Positions 50,846 to 63,571 of a DNA stretch of 64,000 nucleotides are shown piece after piece. Under the pieces are notes generated by a model. That model did not search any database. It saw nothing but the letters and a program-made list of their open reading frames with translations, and was not told the DNA's origin. Numbering within the stretch: the stretch's first letter is position 1; every line of letters starts with the position of its first letter. A program made the translations under genes and the position numbers. Origin of the DNA: Tetrahymena thermophila SB210 (lineage: Eukaryota; Ciliophora; Oligohymenophorea; Hymenostomatida; Tetrahymenidae); the NCBI RefSeq assembly GCF_000189635.1, contig NW_002476375.1:311479-375478 (forward strand). The letters run 5' to 3'.

Positions 50846-53800
50846 TCATATGAATACTTAAATAATTAAAAATAGTAGCACTAGAAATTTAGTGCTAAAT
50901 TCTAATTTGGTTCCAGTATTTATATCTAGTTCTAAATCTATATTCATTAATTAAAAATATTTAATTTTCACATTTTTTCTTTAAAGTAAATTAAATTTAC
51001 CTGAAGGTGAAGGAAGTGTTGTAAATTAAATTCTTACTATTTTGGATGCGTCCATTAAATCTGGGTATCCAGGCTGGACACTTCCTCCAATTATGTAAGC
51101 AAAATACTTTGAATTTGGTTTAAGGTTACGTAGAGTTAAGTTAAATTAAGTATATCCTTAGCTTACTTCTACATATCCGCTAGGTGCTTTAATGTTTGTA
51201 TGGTCATAACCCCAATAAATTTAATCAGGATAAGGAGAGGGCTAGGTATTTGAGACATATAACTCTCCAGTCACATAAACAAATCCTGGTTAGTCTAAGA
51301 CGACTGTGAAATTAGCAGTAGACCAGTCATTAGACAAAAATTAAGGAGGCTAAATAAAATTAGGATAGTAGGATACAAATGTGTTTGGGATTACTAAATA
51401 CGAGCTATCATAAGTGGGCATTGCAGCTTTCAGCAATACAGTTTTATTGTTCAAAGAATTAGCTAAAGTTAATGGCGAAGGATAATACTCTACGAGTCTA
51501 TTTGAAGATATTTAGATGTTCAGTAAAGTATAAATTGAAGTCGAAACATCTAATATTCTATTAGCCTTTTATCTTTTTTAATTACCTTGATTATCTGTAG
51601 TTTCTTAAATTTGGTTTATTTAATCAGCTAATTGTGTGCTTTACAGAATTCTACTTGAGCTAGTACTTGAGGAGGTATTATTAAAATAATATTTCTAGAT
51701 GTACAAGCTATTTAATAAATTTGTAGTTATAAATTTAGTAAATTTTTTTTAATTAATAAGCGAAAACGAAAACAACCAATTCAAAAATAATATTAATAAA
51801 AATTGATGATATAAAATTAAAATTAAAATTAATTTATTTAAATTTCTATTTATTAATTTACGTATTCAAATCAATAGTTAAAATATTCGATAAATTAATA
51901 AGCACGCTCTTGATTTCAGTAGCTGATAGTTAAAGGACTTAGAATCTCAGACTAAATGTTGCGGCATTATATCGATCTTTTTGTTAATGATGTTAATTAG
52001 TGATAAAATTTACTTTAAATTAAATTTACTGCTTGTGACAAAAGTTAGAGTCTTATTTGCAACATTATTTCCTCTATCTTAGAAAAATAGATGGATGATA
52101 TAAGGAGTTTGGGCAGTGAGGTTTGTTATGTTAAAGTAAAAGTTTGCATTAGCTTAATTTAAGACTAATTATCCATATTAGCTTTAAGTAGTATTGGCAG
52201 GAGGAGCAGTTTTATTAAAAACTTAAGAGAAGCTTGGATATGATGTTCCATTTAAACTACACATATAGTAAACTACAGTTGGTTCATTAGTCATAACGTT
52301 AATTTAAACACTATTTTTTAATATATTAACTGTCTGAAGCTAAATAATTTGAGGTGCTATGTTATCAGCCGCTATTAAATTGAAGTACATTTAAGTATAT
52401 TGTAGTTAAAATATAGTTGAATCTATTCCCAATAATGAGAAAACTATAGAACCTCTTGAAACAGATGAACTAGTATTATTTGTAGGAGTAGAAATAACTC
52501 TAAAACTGAGCTAGTTTATTCCTTTGGTGAAATTTAGCATTTAAGTACTTAATGAAATTCCTGGATACTAAGAGGCTAAATTCATATGGACTTCAAAATA
52601 AATATCAGATGCATAAGTCACAGAAAGTATTGTGTCTAAAGAAGTTCCTCCATAAGGAATATCTAAGATAGAGTTCATGAGCACAGTTTAAACTATTGAT
52701 TCAAACAAAAATTATATAATTTATTATAAAATTTTTTTTTTGGCTATTTAACAAAAATTAAAAAAGATAAAATAAAAAAAGAAAGAAAATTAGTTTCAAG
52801 CTATTTTCTTTTTTAAAATATAAAATTTAGTAAATGTTTAGTTAGTGAATTAATATATATTTTTCATTTTAATTAGTTTAATTAAAATTTATATTACTAA
52901 TAAAACTATTCAAATCTTTGATTTTTAAAAGGAACATTTGTGTTAAATTTGTTTTATTAATTTAATTGTATTAAATAAAATATTAAAGATTTTTATAAAA
53001 ATTTTATCTTTAAGTTTCAAAATTTATTTAAAAATTAATTTTTTTTCCTGTTTTTAATAAAAACTAAAAAATTTGACTTACTTTTTTAATTTGATATCAT
53101 AATAATTTAATATCAACCTTAAAGTAAAAAATCAATAAATTTTAAATAATTTTAATAAGCTATAATTTTATTTTTTTTTTTTACTTGTAGGATTGAGGAT
53201 AGTAATTTAAGAAGTTTATATTGGTGTGTAGATGGGAGGCACATTATCTCCTAGTGTTACCCATTAGAGTGTATAAGAACCAGAAAATATTTATTATGGG
53301 CAGGATATTCTGAAAGGGATGGATGTCTAACCTAGATGAATAGGAATGTCGAATGGGATTACTTTGAAACCTGGTAAGATATTTGGCTTTACACTTAACT
53401 CAAGTAATGAAGGGAAATCTAGTGTAATATATAGATCAACAGTTTATGTACCAGGGTAGAGTGAGATGCCTTAATCATTATTTACGTGAATCAGTGGACC
53501 AGGATAAACGTAGCTAAATGAAAATGGATCTAAATTTATGTAGCTTCTATCAATAATAATTTGGTTTATGCCATCAAATGAACTTACATAAAAGTTATCA
53601 GTAATTCCTTAGAAAGTAGGATTTAGAACCGACGCTATTGATACCTAAAGCTAACCAGAGAAATCTTGAGTATTACCTGTTACATTGTAACGATTTTGAA
53701 TGGTGTAACAATCTATAACCTAAGCGAAAGAAGCTGTTGTAGTTGTACAAGAGCCTCTTCCGTCTGAGACTTAATCAAATTAAGGAGGAAAATCTATAAA

Positions 53801-56800
53801 TATTGCTCCTTATGATAAAATCTTTGGAACATTCTTACTTAGAGTAAAAGAAAATTAATAACTAGCAGTGTACCTCACATTAAATTAACTAGCTGTTACA
53901 GTCTAAACAGATAACCATCCTGGATTTCCGTACATTTATAATTATCCTGCCTAAGATTATGAATTGATGAATTTGTTATCCCCTTTATATAGCAATGATA
54001 TCGAGAACTAACCAGTATTAGTATAAGCTATATTAGGGTTTGTTACACCAAATATCTGAACAACTATAGGATTTGAGCTACTTGGTTGATAAGAATCAAA
54101 ATTCTATAAATAAACTCCGCCATTTTACACATAACAACTATAAAAATTACCTAAAAAATATTTTAAAAAAAATCATCAATTTCATTTTTAGAAATAATCT
54201 CATTTGATTATTTGATAGATTGTTTATTTATTTACCTAATATACCAGAGACTATAATACACTTAACGTTTTTTCCTAATAGCTTATCATAGTCTGATGGG
54301 AACTAGAATAGAATTTACATTTAAGAAGTGATGATATCACTTGTAATAAATGAGAAGGTGTATGTACTTCTTTCGCTTATATTTTATGGACTAAAGGTAA
54401 TAGAGTTTACAGTAATTTCAGGAGCTCTTTAGACTGTAGTTATTGTTCTACTACTCAAAGTGGTTTAATCTGTAATATCTAAAGTCTGACCGTCGTAAGT
54501 TGTTTCTATTATGAAGCCATCTGAAGTACCTTAATCTGGGTTTTTTATATTAGTTATGGATAAAGTGATACTTCCACTACCAGAATTATACTAATCTTAA
54601 ATCACAATTGAGAAAGTAGAGCCACTAAGAGTACAACTACTAAAAGTTGTAACTGCTCCTCCCATACTACAGTTTGGAGGAGAGGGGAGAGACTAGTTTT
54701 TTTAAAACATTAAATTGATTGATCATTGAAATGTAAATTTAATTAAAATACTTTAAAATTATTTTAAGGAAAAGTAATTTAGATGACACCCTAAATAGGT
54801 ATGTTAGTATATGGAGTGAACTGAATAGTATAAGTTGCAGTTTCGTCAGCATTGAGTGGAAAAGCTGTAATTGAATTGAAAACAATTGTCCCAGGTGTGA
54901 AAACTGGATCAAAAGCGAAGCTGTAAAAGTTTAGTTATTGCATAACTAAATTACTGATATCATTTACAGCATCGTACTATACTACTTGAATTCCCCATCC
55001 AGTAGATAGACCATTAGCAGGCATAGTTGAAGGATTCTTAACTCCTGAAACTGTTACTGTAAATGTAGAACCTGCTGGCAGATATTAATTATTTGAAATC
55101 TATTTTTTATATTAATTTTAAAAAATTTATGTTAAATCATTTATTAATCTACTGTAATCATTTAAATTGTTATTTAAATAGATAGTTGTTGTGAAGAACT
55201 ATAGCTAGTCAACCCTGAGTATGTCACTGTTGGCAGTGGGGTAGATCCTAACAGGTTGTAATTATTGGGGAATATAACTTATATCAAGCTCAAGGCTGGA
55301 ATATCAGCATTACCAGTGAAACTAAACTGGTAAGAGCAATCTACATATTGAATTCCCTATTAATAAAAAAAATTTATTTTATTTTATTTTTATTTTTATT
55401 TAAATTTAATACTTTTTTAGGGATAACAATCGATGCATTAGAAAATTAGTTTGGAAGGTTGTTAATTAATTAGTTATTTCTTTCAGCCTTATTTGTAACT
55501 CCTGTCGAAGATGTCCAATATACATCGAGAGTTGAAAAAGTTGCAACGAAGTTACTTTGATATTGAGGCCAGTTTATATTTGATATCAAAATTGATTATT
55601 ATGGTGATGCAAAATTTTAAGAAATCATAATTAAGATCATATCAGCTTAATAGTATGGAATGCAATACATATTGATAGAGTTTACTGAGCATGAGATAGT
55701 TTAGTCTTGAACTATGAAACCGTTTGAGAACGTTGGTAGCTAAATAAGGAGTAAATCTCCTGCAGAGGGTGAGGTTTTTGTATTAAAACCTAAATTGAAT
55801 GTTTATCCCACATAATTAGTTGAATAGCTGAGATTCAATACATTTTAAACAACAAAAGTACCAATAGCTAATTCATAATTAAATAAATAATATTTTTATA
55901 AACCTAAATGAGAGGAAATACTAAAATAATTTTCAAATATTTAAAAAATAAAATATAAAAAAAACTAAGTAGAAATATAAATTAAAATTTTACGTTTATC
56001 TGTAATTAAAATCGATTTTTAAGCTAAATATTAATAAACATTATTTGTGTTTGAAACAAGTCTTATTGATAAATCAGAAGTAGTTCCACCTCCTTAAGGA
56101 TTAAGAAGGTTAGGAATATGAATTCTAACTAAAGTGTTTGCTGGAATTTGTCTAATTTTTATTAATTATATTAATTTTGTTTTTTAATTAGGTTTTTTTA
56201 ATTAAGGAAGAAATTAAATATGTTGTCAAAATATGAGCATTAATTAACTTAGTATGAAATCCTTTACTCATAAAATAAATAATTGAATATTACACAAAAT
56301 TTTTTATGAAGATCTAAGAAAATGTAGTAGTGGTTAAAGCAGTGTATGATGCCTATACATAAGTACAAATAATTGATGATCCTTAAATGGGTATGATTCC
56401 TTAAATACCTCTACATGGTATTTATGTCCCACTGGGTACATTAAGACCAAGTCCAAGCTACCATGCATCACCACCTGATAATTACCTAAAATCTAATTAA
56501 ATAAATCCTTAAGTATCAGTTGATTTATATATTGGTTAGCCACTAGGGATAGTTATGTCTGTTGTTAATTAAATATCTAATATAGATTTTGAGATAGTAG
56601 CTACACTAGAAACGTAATTATTTATCAGATTGACTACTGGAGTTGTTGTAAGCTTTAATTGAGATATATTTAATTAAAGTTTTAAAAATAGTATTGATAT
56701 TATTATAATTTACATCTTTTGGGTTTATTTAAAATGCATCTTTCCATGACTCTAAGATTGTATATTTGTCACTGTCATAAGACGTTAAGGCAAAAAAGTA

Positions 56801-59556
56801 AGTTCTAATTAAAAATAATTATGCTTTAATATAACAAATAAATAAATAAATAAACATACGCATTTCTTGCTGGAGTCATAACCCAATTTTTTAATACCAA
56901 TATATGAATGAGTCCCTGGTTCCCAAAAAGCTAAAATTAAAAAAATGATAAATTTAAAGTATCATATGATTAGTTTAATTACTGTATTCTGAATGCCAGA
57001 TATTGTCATTATATTTCCTGTAATTGAAGTTTAGCATGCAAAAGAATTAGAACCAGCAGTTCCAACAGGCTGATAAGTTTAAAAGAGAGTAGATCTTTAT
57101 CTTTATGAAGGATATATGTTATTAAATTAAGGGGTATTTCCTGCAGTCATGGTAAACTAAGAATATCCATAATAAATACCACAGTCAGTCGCAGTTGTAG
57201 CTTTTGGCATTAAAATAAATATAATTAAAATTACAAAAATCTAATAAATTTTGATAAAATTAGAATTTTTATGAATGTAATTATTTATTTGTATTCTTAA
57301 TTATTTGAATTTAATAAATTTTATAAATTGAAAAATATGAATTACGAAATGCAGGATTAAAGGTGAATTCTTTAGGAATTGCTATTTTGATTAACCCTCC
57401 AATAGGAATAGTTTTCAAAGGTTTAAACTCAAATTAAATTGAAGGAATTACAACTGGAGTTTAAGTTGCCTTAGGCCAAGCATTATTCCATAGATAGTAG
57501 TTGATACTTGCTAAAATCTAATCAGTTGAATGGTCACATGATGCTTTTTTTAAAAAAGCCAAATTATTTTCAACAATATTAAAAATGATATGTTACTATA
57601 AGGATCTATATTAGCAGTAGCAGAATTCACATCTTATGCTATTAAAGTAGACTAGGTAGTATCTTGGTATATGTATATCTTCAATGGAGTAGCTGTTCCA
57701 GCTGCATCTGGGTTTCTTGTCATGATAATAACTGATATTTCTTAAATGAACTGCTGTGTAGCAAAGTTCGAAATGATAATAGAATTTGAACTGACTGAGA
57801 TTTAAACTTTATTATTTTCTGATAAATTATCAAGTCCATAATTTATATAATGCAATTAATACATATTTTCCTACAAGTACATTAATTACTAACTTACTAA
57901 TACCTAAAAATAAGCAGGGAATGATATTACTATACAATTTCCTATTATTATTTAAATTCAAAAAAAATTTTGAGTAAATTGTGACTTTTGACAAACAAAT
58001 GCAGGTTGTTTTTATTCATTTTTTATAATAAATAAATAAATATTCAAATCTAGTTCAATAATTAATAAAAAGAAATTTTTGGTTTTTTTGAAAGTTTAAA
58101 TTTGACCAAAATTAAGTAAATAAAATGAGTAAATAAGTAAATTTTTTTAATAGACTATGTGTGGGTACAGCTAGCTAATTTGCTTGAAATTTTATATTAT
58201 CATTAGAAAATAGATTAATTTATAATTAATTTACCATTTTCAAGCGCCAGAGTTGGTGTAAAGTTTAGCTTGTATTCGGCATAGATATATCTGTTATTTA
58301 AGTTTAATTAATCTGTAGGAGTTAAAGAGATATTATTTAATCCAGCAGCATTGATTGCAGGACCCTAAATGCCAGAGATACTTTCAAATAATATTTGAGT
58401 TCCTTGTTTGTAAATTTAGAAAGAGAAGACATAGTTACTACTAGCTGTGTTAGGATTAATAGTGTATGGAGGATTTTGCATTGAAATTTATAAGACATAA
58501 TTGATACCTTAGGTGAGAACTCCTACTACTCCATCTATTCTAACCTAATTATTACTTTATAAAGTGCATATAAGCTGACCAGCTATAAAGTAACCATTTA
58601 AACTTGGTGATATGCATGTAGGATAGTCCTATTTTAAAAATAATTTATTAATTATTTCATTTATAATTTAAATTCATTTTATTTATTTATTTCAATAATA
58701 TCTTCTCTTTAACTATTATTAATCAATCAACTAGTCAAAAGGTCTTTATAAATATTTTTTAATGTATGCTTTATAGACTTTGCTTTATATAAATATAAAA
58801 TATATTATGTTTACTTCTAAGGTAAAATCTGTTGGGATCTATAGGATAAAATAACTTCCTGCAGGTATGTTACTAGCTGTTTAAAAGGTGAGCTAATATG
58901 AAGTGTAGTCTCCAGCTAGATCACTACCTGAAGGATTAACCTAAATGTTAGCAGAAATTAGATTTGTTGAGATATCAGCTATTCCAATAATTCCAAAAAT
59001 TTTATTCTAATCTACGATATTCTATCCTTATAATGTTTGGAGTATAAAACTTCCTACTCCACCTTTAGTGGAAGGATTTAAAACTTGCTAAACAGTAACA
59101 GTTTGGGCTAATAGAAAATTTATTTATACAAAAAATATAAATAATTAATACATATTTTATAAAAAATGAAATATTTTTAAGCTTATTGTGAATTTAATGG
59201 TTATTATTTTATGTGGAAATATAAATTAAAAATTGGATACCTATTCCTGCTGCAAGATCATAAGGAAATGTGAAAGTTAGAGTTAATCCGCTAGCTTAAC
59301 AAGTAACACTGCACACTAAATTATTTATCTAAAAAGCCTATGTAGCACTATATTGAGAAGGAAATATAATTTATAAGTTTCCTCCTGCAGGTAAAAATGT
59401 TTGTGGAATGAAAGAAAAAGTGTAGTCAGCTCTAACTCCCGCATTAGCCAATGTATTATAAATCGGAGGTGGTTGCGTTGTTGGAGTAATTGTACCTGCC
59501 TATGTAGTTCTTAATATTTAGTAGATTGTAGCTAACAGAAAAATAAGTTATTACAT
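50846..59556 (-). CDS. Giant secreted surface/adhesin-like protein of repeated beta domains
   Basis: I model 20 exons, 2138 residues: 59241-59556, 58815-59107, 58235-58628, 57904-57941, 57597-57870, 57346-57543, 56983-57200, 56860-56930, 56714-56804, 56294-56652, 55994-56151, 55413-55867, 55153-55356, 54752-55099, 54236-54692, 53185-54150, 52030-52692, 51862-51976, 51001-51707, 50846-50937. All splices are GT...AG and in phase. The N-terminus has a signal peptide (MQQLIFLLATIYQILRTTQA). The body repeats a beta-rich unit with the hallmark Y-x-F-x-F...(I/L)PAG-x-(I/L/F)-x-I-x-(F/I)P, e.g. FLPAGGNLQIIFP, NIPAGSYFILQIP, IPIGGLIKIAIP, IPANTLVRIHIP, each followed by a Cys-containing strand. The last third has fibronectin-III-like traits (TAQTPYIIHLFFQDRGNN). 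The C-terminus is an oily tail (FLVLLFLIIQVFI) fitting a GPI signal or membrane anchor. Probably cell-surface or cyst-wall. No named family recognised. Confidence 0.82.
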
Positions 59557-60399
59557 CTAAAATATTAGCTTAAAAATCTTAAAACAAATAATCTTTATAT
59601 TTAAATTAGATTTTTTTCTATATTCCTCTCCTAAAAATAAAATGTTTTCTTAATTTTGTATTCCTTGAAAATGATTTTGCTTTGACTTTAGATTTTAGAA
59701 TTCTCCTACTAAGAAATAAATATCAAGTAGCTTTAATTAATTAGTAAATAAACAAATGATTTTTATATTATATAAGATAAATAGATATATAAACTTATCT
59801 TTATTGAATAATGATTGCAAAATCTTATTATAAATCATGATTTATTAATAAATTAATTAATCTAAATGATTGTAAAATCTGTTATTTTTAAACCTGAATT
59901 TTTACATTTATAAAATTTATAATGCTATCCTAAAAATAAATCTTTTGATTAATTCACATTTTAGTCTATTTTTTCAAAATATATATGTACATATATATAT
60001 ATGCAACCAACAGCTTTAATTTAAATAAATTTAGAATTACCAATATTTATTATATCATTAAATATTTAATCTAGATGAAATTTTAGATCAACATAAATGA
60101 GAATTAAAATTTTGAATTCCTTTGATTTTATAATAATATTTTTCTACTTACTTAGTTCTTGAATTACAAAATTTTTAAGAAACAATAATAAAATAACTAA
60201 ATTTAAATGGTTTTAAAATATAAAATTAAAAATTTTAAGATCAATATGATTTTTATTAAAGTATATTTAATATTTTTTTTCTTCTCTTCACTTTCAACAT
60301 TTTCATCTTTAGTATATAAAGACAAATGGCAAGAAGGGAACAATATCTAATTCCTTTATGATTTTTTATTGATAGTTTTGTTGTGCAAATATCATAATT
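59557..60399. other. AT-rich intergenic DNA
   Basis: 5' flank of the surface protein gene and 3' flank of the next gene. It contains an alternating TA tract with a self-complementary core around 59978-60001 (atatatgtacatatat). No gene seen. Confidence 0.6.
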
Positions 60400-61187
60400 T
60401 CAGTAAATTTTCTTACTTATTTATTTTTTCTCTTAAACATAAGATCTTTTCTTTTCTGATGATGAAGGTTTCATTTTCAGTTCTAAAAATATAAAATATA
60501 TCTTTCTTTACCTTAACATATATGAAACATGAGCTTAGTTAGTTTATCATCTAAAAATGTATGTACTTAACTCAGTAACTTCAGTCCCTTCCATTAATTG
60601 ATTAAGAAATCCGATTAAGGTCTATCTGATTGTGTAAGGATGATACTTAGCAGAGACTTTTTGGAGGTATTTGAGAGAAAGTTTTCTTAATTGAAGATAT
60701 ATCTAATTATTATCCATTTCCAAAATTTAATTTCTGAATTTGAATCTGAATTTCTCTAACTCATCATATTCTAATTCAAATTCTAAAATTATCTGATAAA
60801 GTAGTGGTGAAGCTCTTTTATAAAATATTAAGTTGATCCATGGGAGTAATTTTAAAAATTAATTTCAGTAAGTATAATTTTTGTTGTACTAATAAGCCAA
60901 ATAATTTTTATGAGGTTCTTTCTTCCTTGCGATTTTATAGAATATACTTATCTCCTAATTTTCTATCTGTACTCAATTCATATAGATTTTGACTATGGTA
61001 ACTGGTAATATCACATTCATCATTATACAAACTATCACTAAACTTTCCCCTCTTTAATAAAAAAATAGTAGAGCCTATTCAGAAGGTATCTTTTTATTAA
61101 CATAATGACGACATAGTTAAGTCTAACCTAAATTTCTTCTTTTTTTTCCAATATCTCTAATAATTTTTTTATTAAATTGGTTTCCAT
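60400..61187 (-). CDS. Unknown small helical protein
   Basis: Four exons, 61128-61187, 60948-61051, 60567-60814 and 60400-60482, giving 164 residues and ending at TGA. The three introns (76, 133 and 84 nt) are GT...AG and keep phase. The start codon opens a Lys/Glu-rich helix (METNLIKKLLEILEKKEE). The central part (residues 56-137) is strongly helical and charged: LEFELEYDELEKFRFKF, QLRKLSLKYLQKVSAKYHPY, then LIGFLNQLMEGTEV. The C-terminus is basic (SSSEKKRSY). Another phase across the third exon is also open, but its residue composition is poorer. The family is not recognised and the exon 2/3 splice is the weakest point. It could be a small scaffold or basal-body type protein, but nothing in the sequence shows this. 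Confidence 0.55.
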
Positions 61188-61751
61188 AAATTTTAAAAAA
61201 TAATAAGTAAATTAAAAATTTATATGAAAATATTAAAAGGAATAAATGATTACTAATTTATATCTTGAAAAAATACCTCAAAATTTAATTGACATGATAA
61301 AAATAAACTCTAAAATACTTTAGGATAAATTAATTTTGTATTATGTGGAGGATTTGCAGTAATATTAAATTATATTGGCATAATTAAAAATATTCAAATC
61401 TTTACTTAAATTTATTGAAATATATTATAGTATATTTTATTTGCATGTTATTTGATTCGAGTAGAATATTTTAAATTTGTATAGAATCTAAAAATACTCA
61501 TATTCGAATAGCTAAGTCATACTCGTTTACATCTCAAAAACAAATTAATAAAAATTCAAACACATTTAAGATAAAATAAATACTATATTCATTTAATCAA
61601 CATTTTAACAAAAATGAAAAAACTAAAAATTTAAGATAATGCTAACTAATAAAATTAGAAAAAATTAAATACATCAGGAAATAAATACAAACATATAAAA
61701 TACCTCCAAATATTTAATTATTCATATTTTATTTCGCTTTACTAATTTATT
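61188..61751. other. AT-rich intergenic DNA
   Basis: No gene seen between the unknown helical gene and the small secreted protein gene. Confidence 0.6.
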
Positions 61752-62099
61752 TCAGAACAAAAAAGCAAAAGTAGCAAGGATCAAAGCAGTTAAGCTTAAT
61801 AAAGCACCATAAACACAAGAAACTTGTTCATCAATATAATTTTGAACCTTATCATTATCAGATTTGCATGATGAATTAAGACAACTAGCATAATCACCTA
61901 AGTTTTATGACTTTGAAGCACAGTTATAAGCAACGCAAATACCAAAAGAAAGATAAGCTTTAGCACAAGCACTATCTTAAGCTGCAACACCACAAGGCTT
62001 AGGAATACTAGCAATACAATTAGCAGCATCAGTATTAGTATCAGCTTTAACAGAGGTTAAAGCTAATAAAGCGATCAAAAAAATAGCAGTGAATTTCAT
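61752..62099 (-). CDS. Small secreted/GPI-type cysteine-rich protein
   Basis: A single exon of 115 residues with a TGA stop and two in-frame TAA codons. Residues 1-19 are a signal peptide (MKFTAIFLIALLALTSVKA). The mature domain has eight cysteines in a compact pattern (CIASIPKPC, CAKAYLSFGIC, NC, SC, SC, SC) with an Asp/Ser-rich linker. The last 18 residues are hydrophobic (ALLSLTALILATFAFLF) right up to the stop with no cytoplasmic tail, as in GPI-anchor attachment signals. Nearly every Ala codon is GCT and the codon choice is highly restricted, indicating strong expression. A decayed partial copy lies at 63491-63571. Probably an abundant surface protein. The family is not named with confidence. 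Confidence 0.85.
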
Positions 62100-63490
62100 T
62101 TTTTTTATATTTTAAAGAATTGCTTTTTTATTATTATTTAATTGTTTATATATTTCTAAATGAACGAAATTTGCATCTATTTAAAGTTTAAGTTTACATC
62201 ATTAAATAATACAATCAATTAAATTGTAATACGAGAACTATTTATTAAAAAAAAATATTTATAAAATTCAAACAAAATATTAAATAATATTAAGCAATAT
62301 TTAAAACATTGTTATACTTATATTTATAAATATACTTTCATATTTAATATCTAGTCAAATAATAAAATAACAAAATTTGTTCTTATTATATAAAGGCTTA
62401 TATTTAATTCTACCTCAAAAAAGTTTTAAAATATCTTATTTATATATTGCCATGCATCAAATTTTACTTAAGGAATTCAAATTAATTTTTATCGAATTTA
62501 AAAAAAGCTTAAATTTTTGTTAATTTGTCTAAATAATCCAATTTAGATTTACATTTATTAATTTAAGTAAAATAAATAATTAAAACCATCAAATAAATTT
62601 AGAATCTTATCAGAAATATTTGTTATTTTAATTTTTATTATTTGTAATTAATTAAAGGATTTTCAATTTCGATGATAATAAACTTAACTAATAAAAATTA
62701 CAATTTCAAAATTTTAAAATAAGTTTAGGTTTACAATTAATCCAATTAAAAAAAATTGATTGCAATGTAAATAGTATGTGTGGTATTAATATAAAATATT
62801 TGAAATTAAAATTGTAAATCAAAAATAGAAAGCAAATTATTATGATTTTACTGAATAATTTTTGTTTAATTAATAATACTTTGTAAATTTTCAATAAAAA
62901 ATCAATTGTTGCACATATATATATTAGAAAAAACTAAATATTTTTATTAAATTAAAGCTAGATATTAAGTTTGTGGTAAATTTTAATTTCGAATTAGCAA
63001 AAAGCAATCATTTACTTAATCAATTAATAGTAAAAAAATAAAATTGCTGTATAAATATGTTTATATAATTTATATCTAATAAAAATAGATTTTACATTAG
63101 TTTACAATACGAAGTTGGAGTCTACATTTTATGGTACTCTTCAAATAAATTTTACTCTTTCTGGATTGATTTTTTATATTGCGCTGCTATTAAAAATACT
63201 GAATTCAATAAGCAAAAGAAACATTTTAGAAATAAATGAATTTTAAGTTAGAGAGAATATTATAAATCTACTCTAATATTCATTTAATACTTTTTAGAAT
63301 ATAGGGAAAAAAATTATTTTATTGATTTATTTGTTGAAGATATAAATTAATATTCATTTAAGCAATTTAAAAAAAATCAATTAATCTAAAATAAAAATAT
63401 TATATATAAAATTCTTTTATATGTAATAAAATTAATAAATTAACATTGTTAAGAAAATGTTAATAAAATAATCTAAAATGATCTAAAGTT
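62100..63490. other. AT-rich intergenic DNA
   Basis: Upstream of the small secreted gene. Only A/T-rich DNA. A 62-codon minus frame at 62706-62894 is compositional. Confidence 0.6.
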
Positions 63491-63571
63491 TAGGAAGATT
63501 AGCATTAAAATTAGAGGCATCAGTATTAGCATCAGCTTTAACAGAGGTTATTAAAATAAATAGCATTGAAT
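63491..63571 (-). pseudogene. Decayed 5' fragment of the small secreted protein gene
   Basis: This segment matches the first third of the gene at 61752-62099 in the same orientation. The block atcagctttaacagaggtt is identical (63531-63549 versus 62040-62058), and flanking positions match with substitutions. Relative to the gene, about 15 bases are missing in the signal-peptide region, which shifts the frame, and conserved cysteine codons are replaced (TGT to TTT, then AAT for ATT at nearby sites). Similarity fades on both sides, so no open frame for the full protein remains. It is a tandem-duplication relic. Confidence 0.8.

Noticed and set aside
59978-60001. TA-rich palindrome as a replication origin or regulatory site
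   Set aside because: Alternating TA tracts are common in this AT-rich DNA and nothing else marks an origin.
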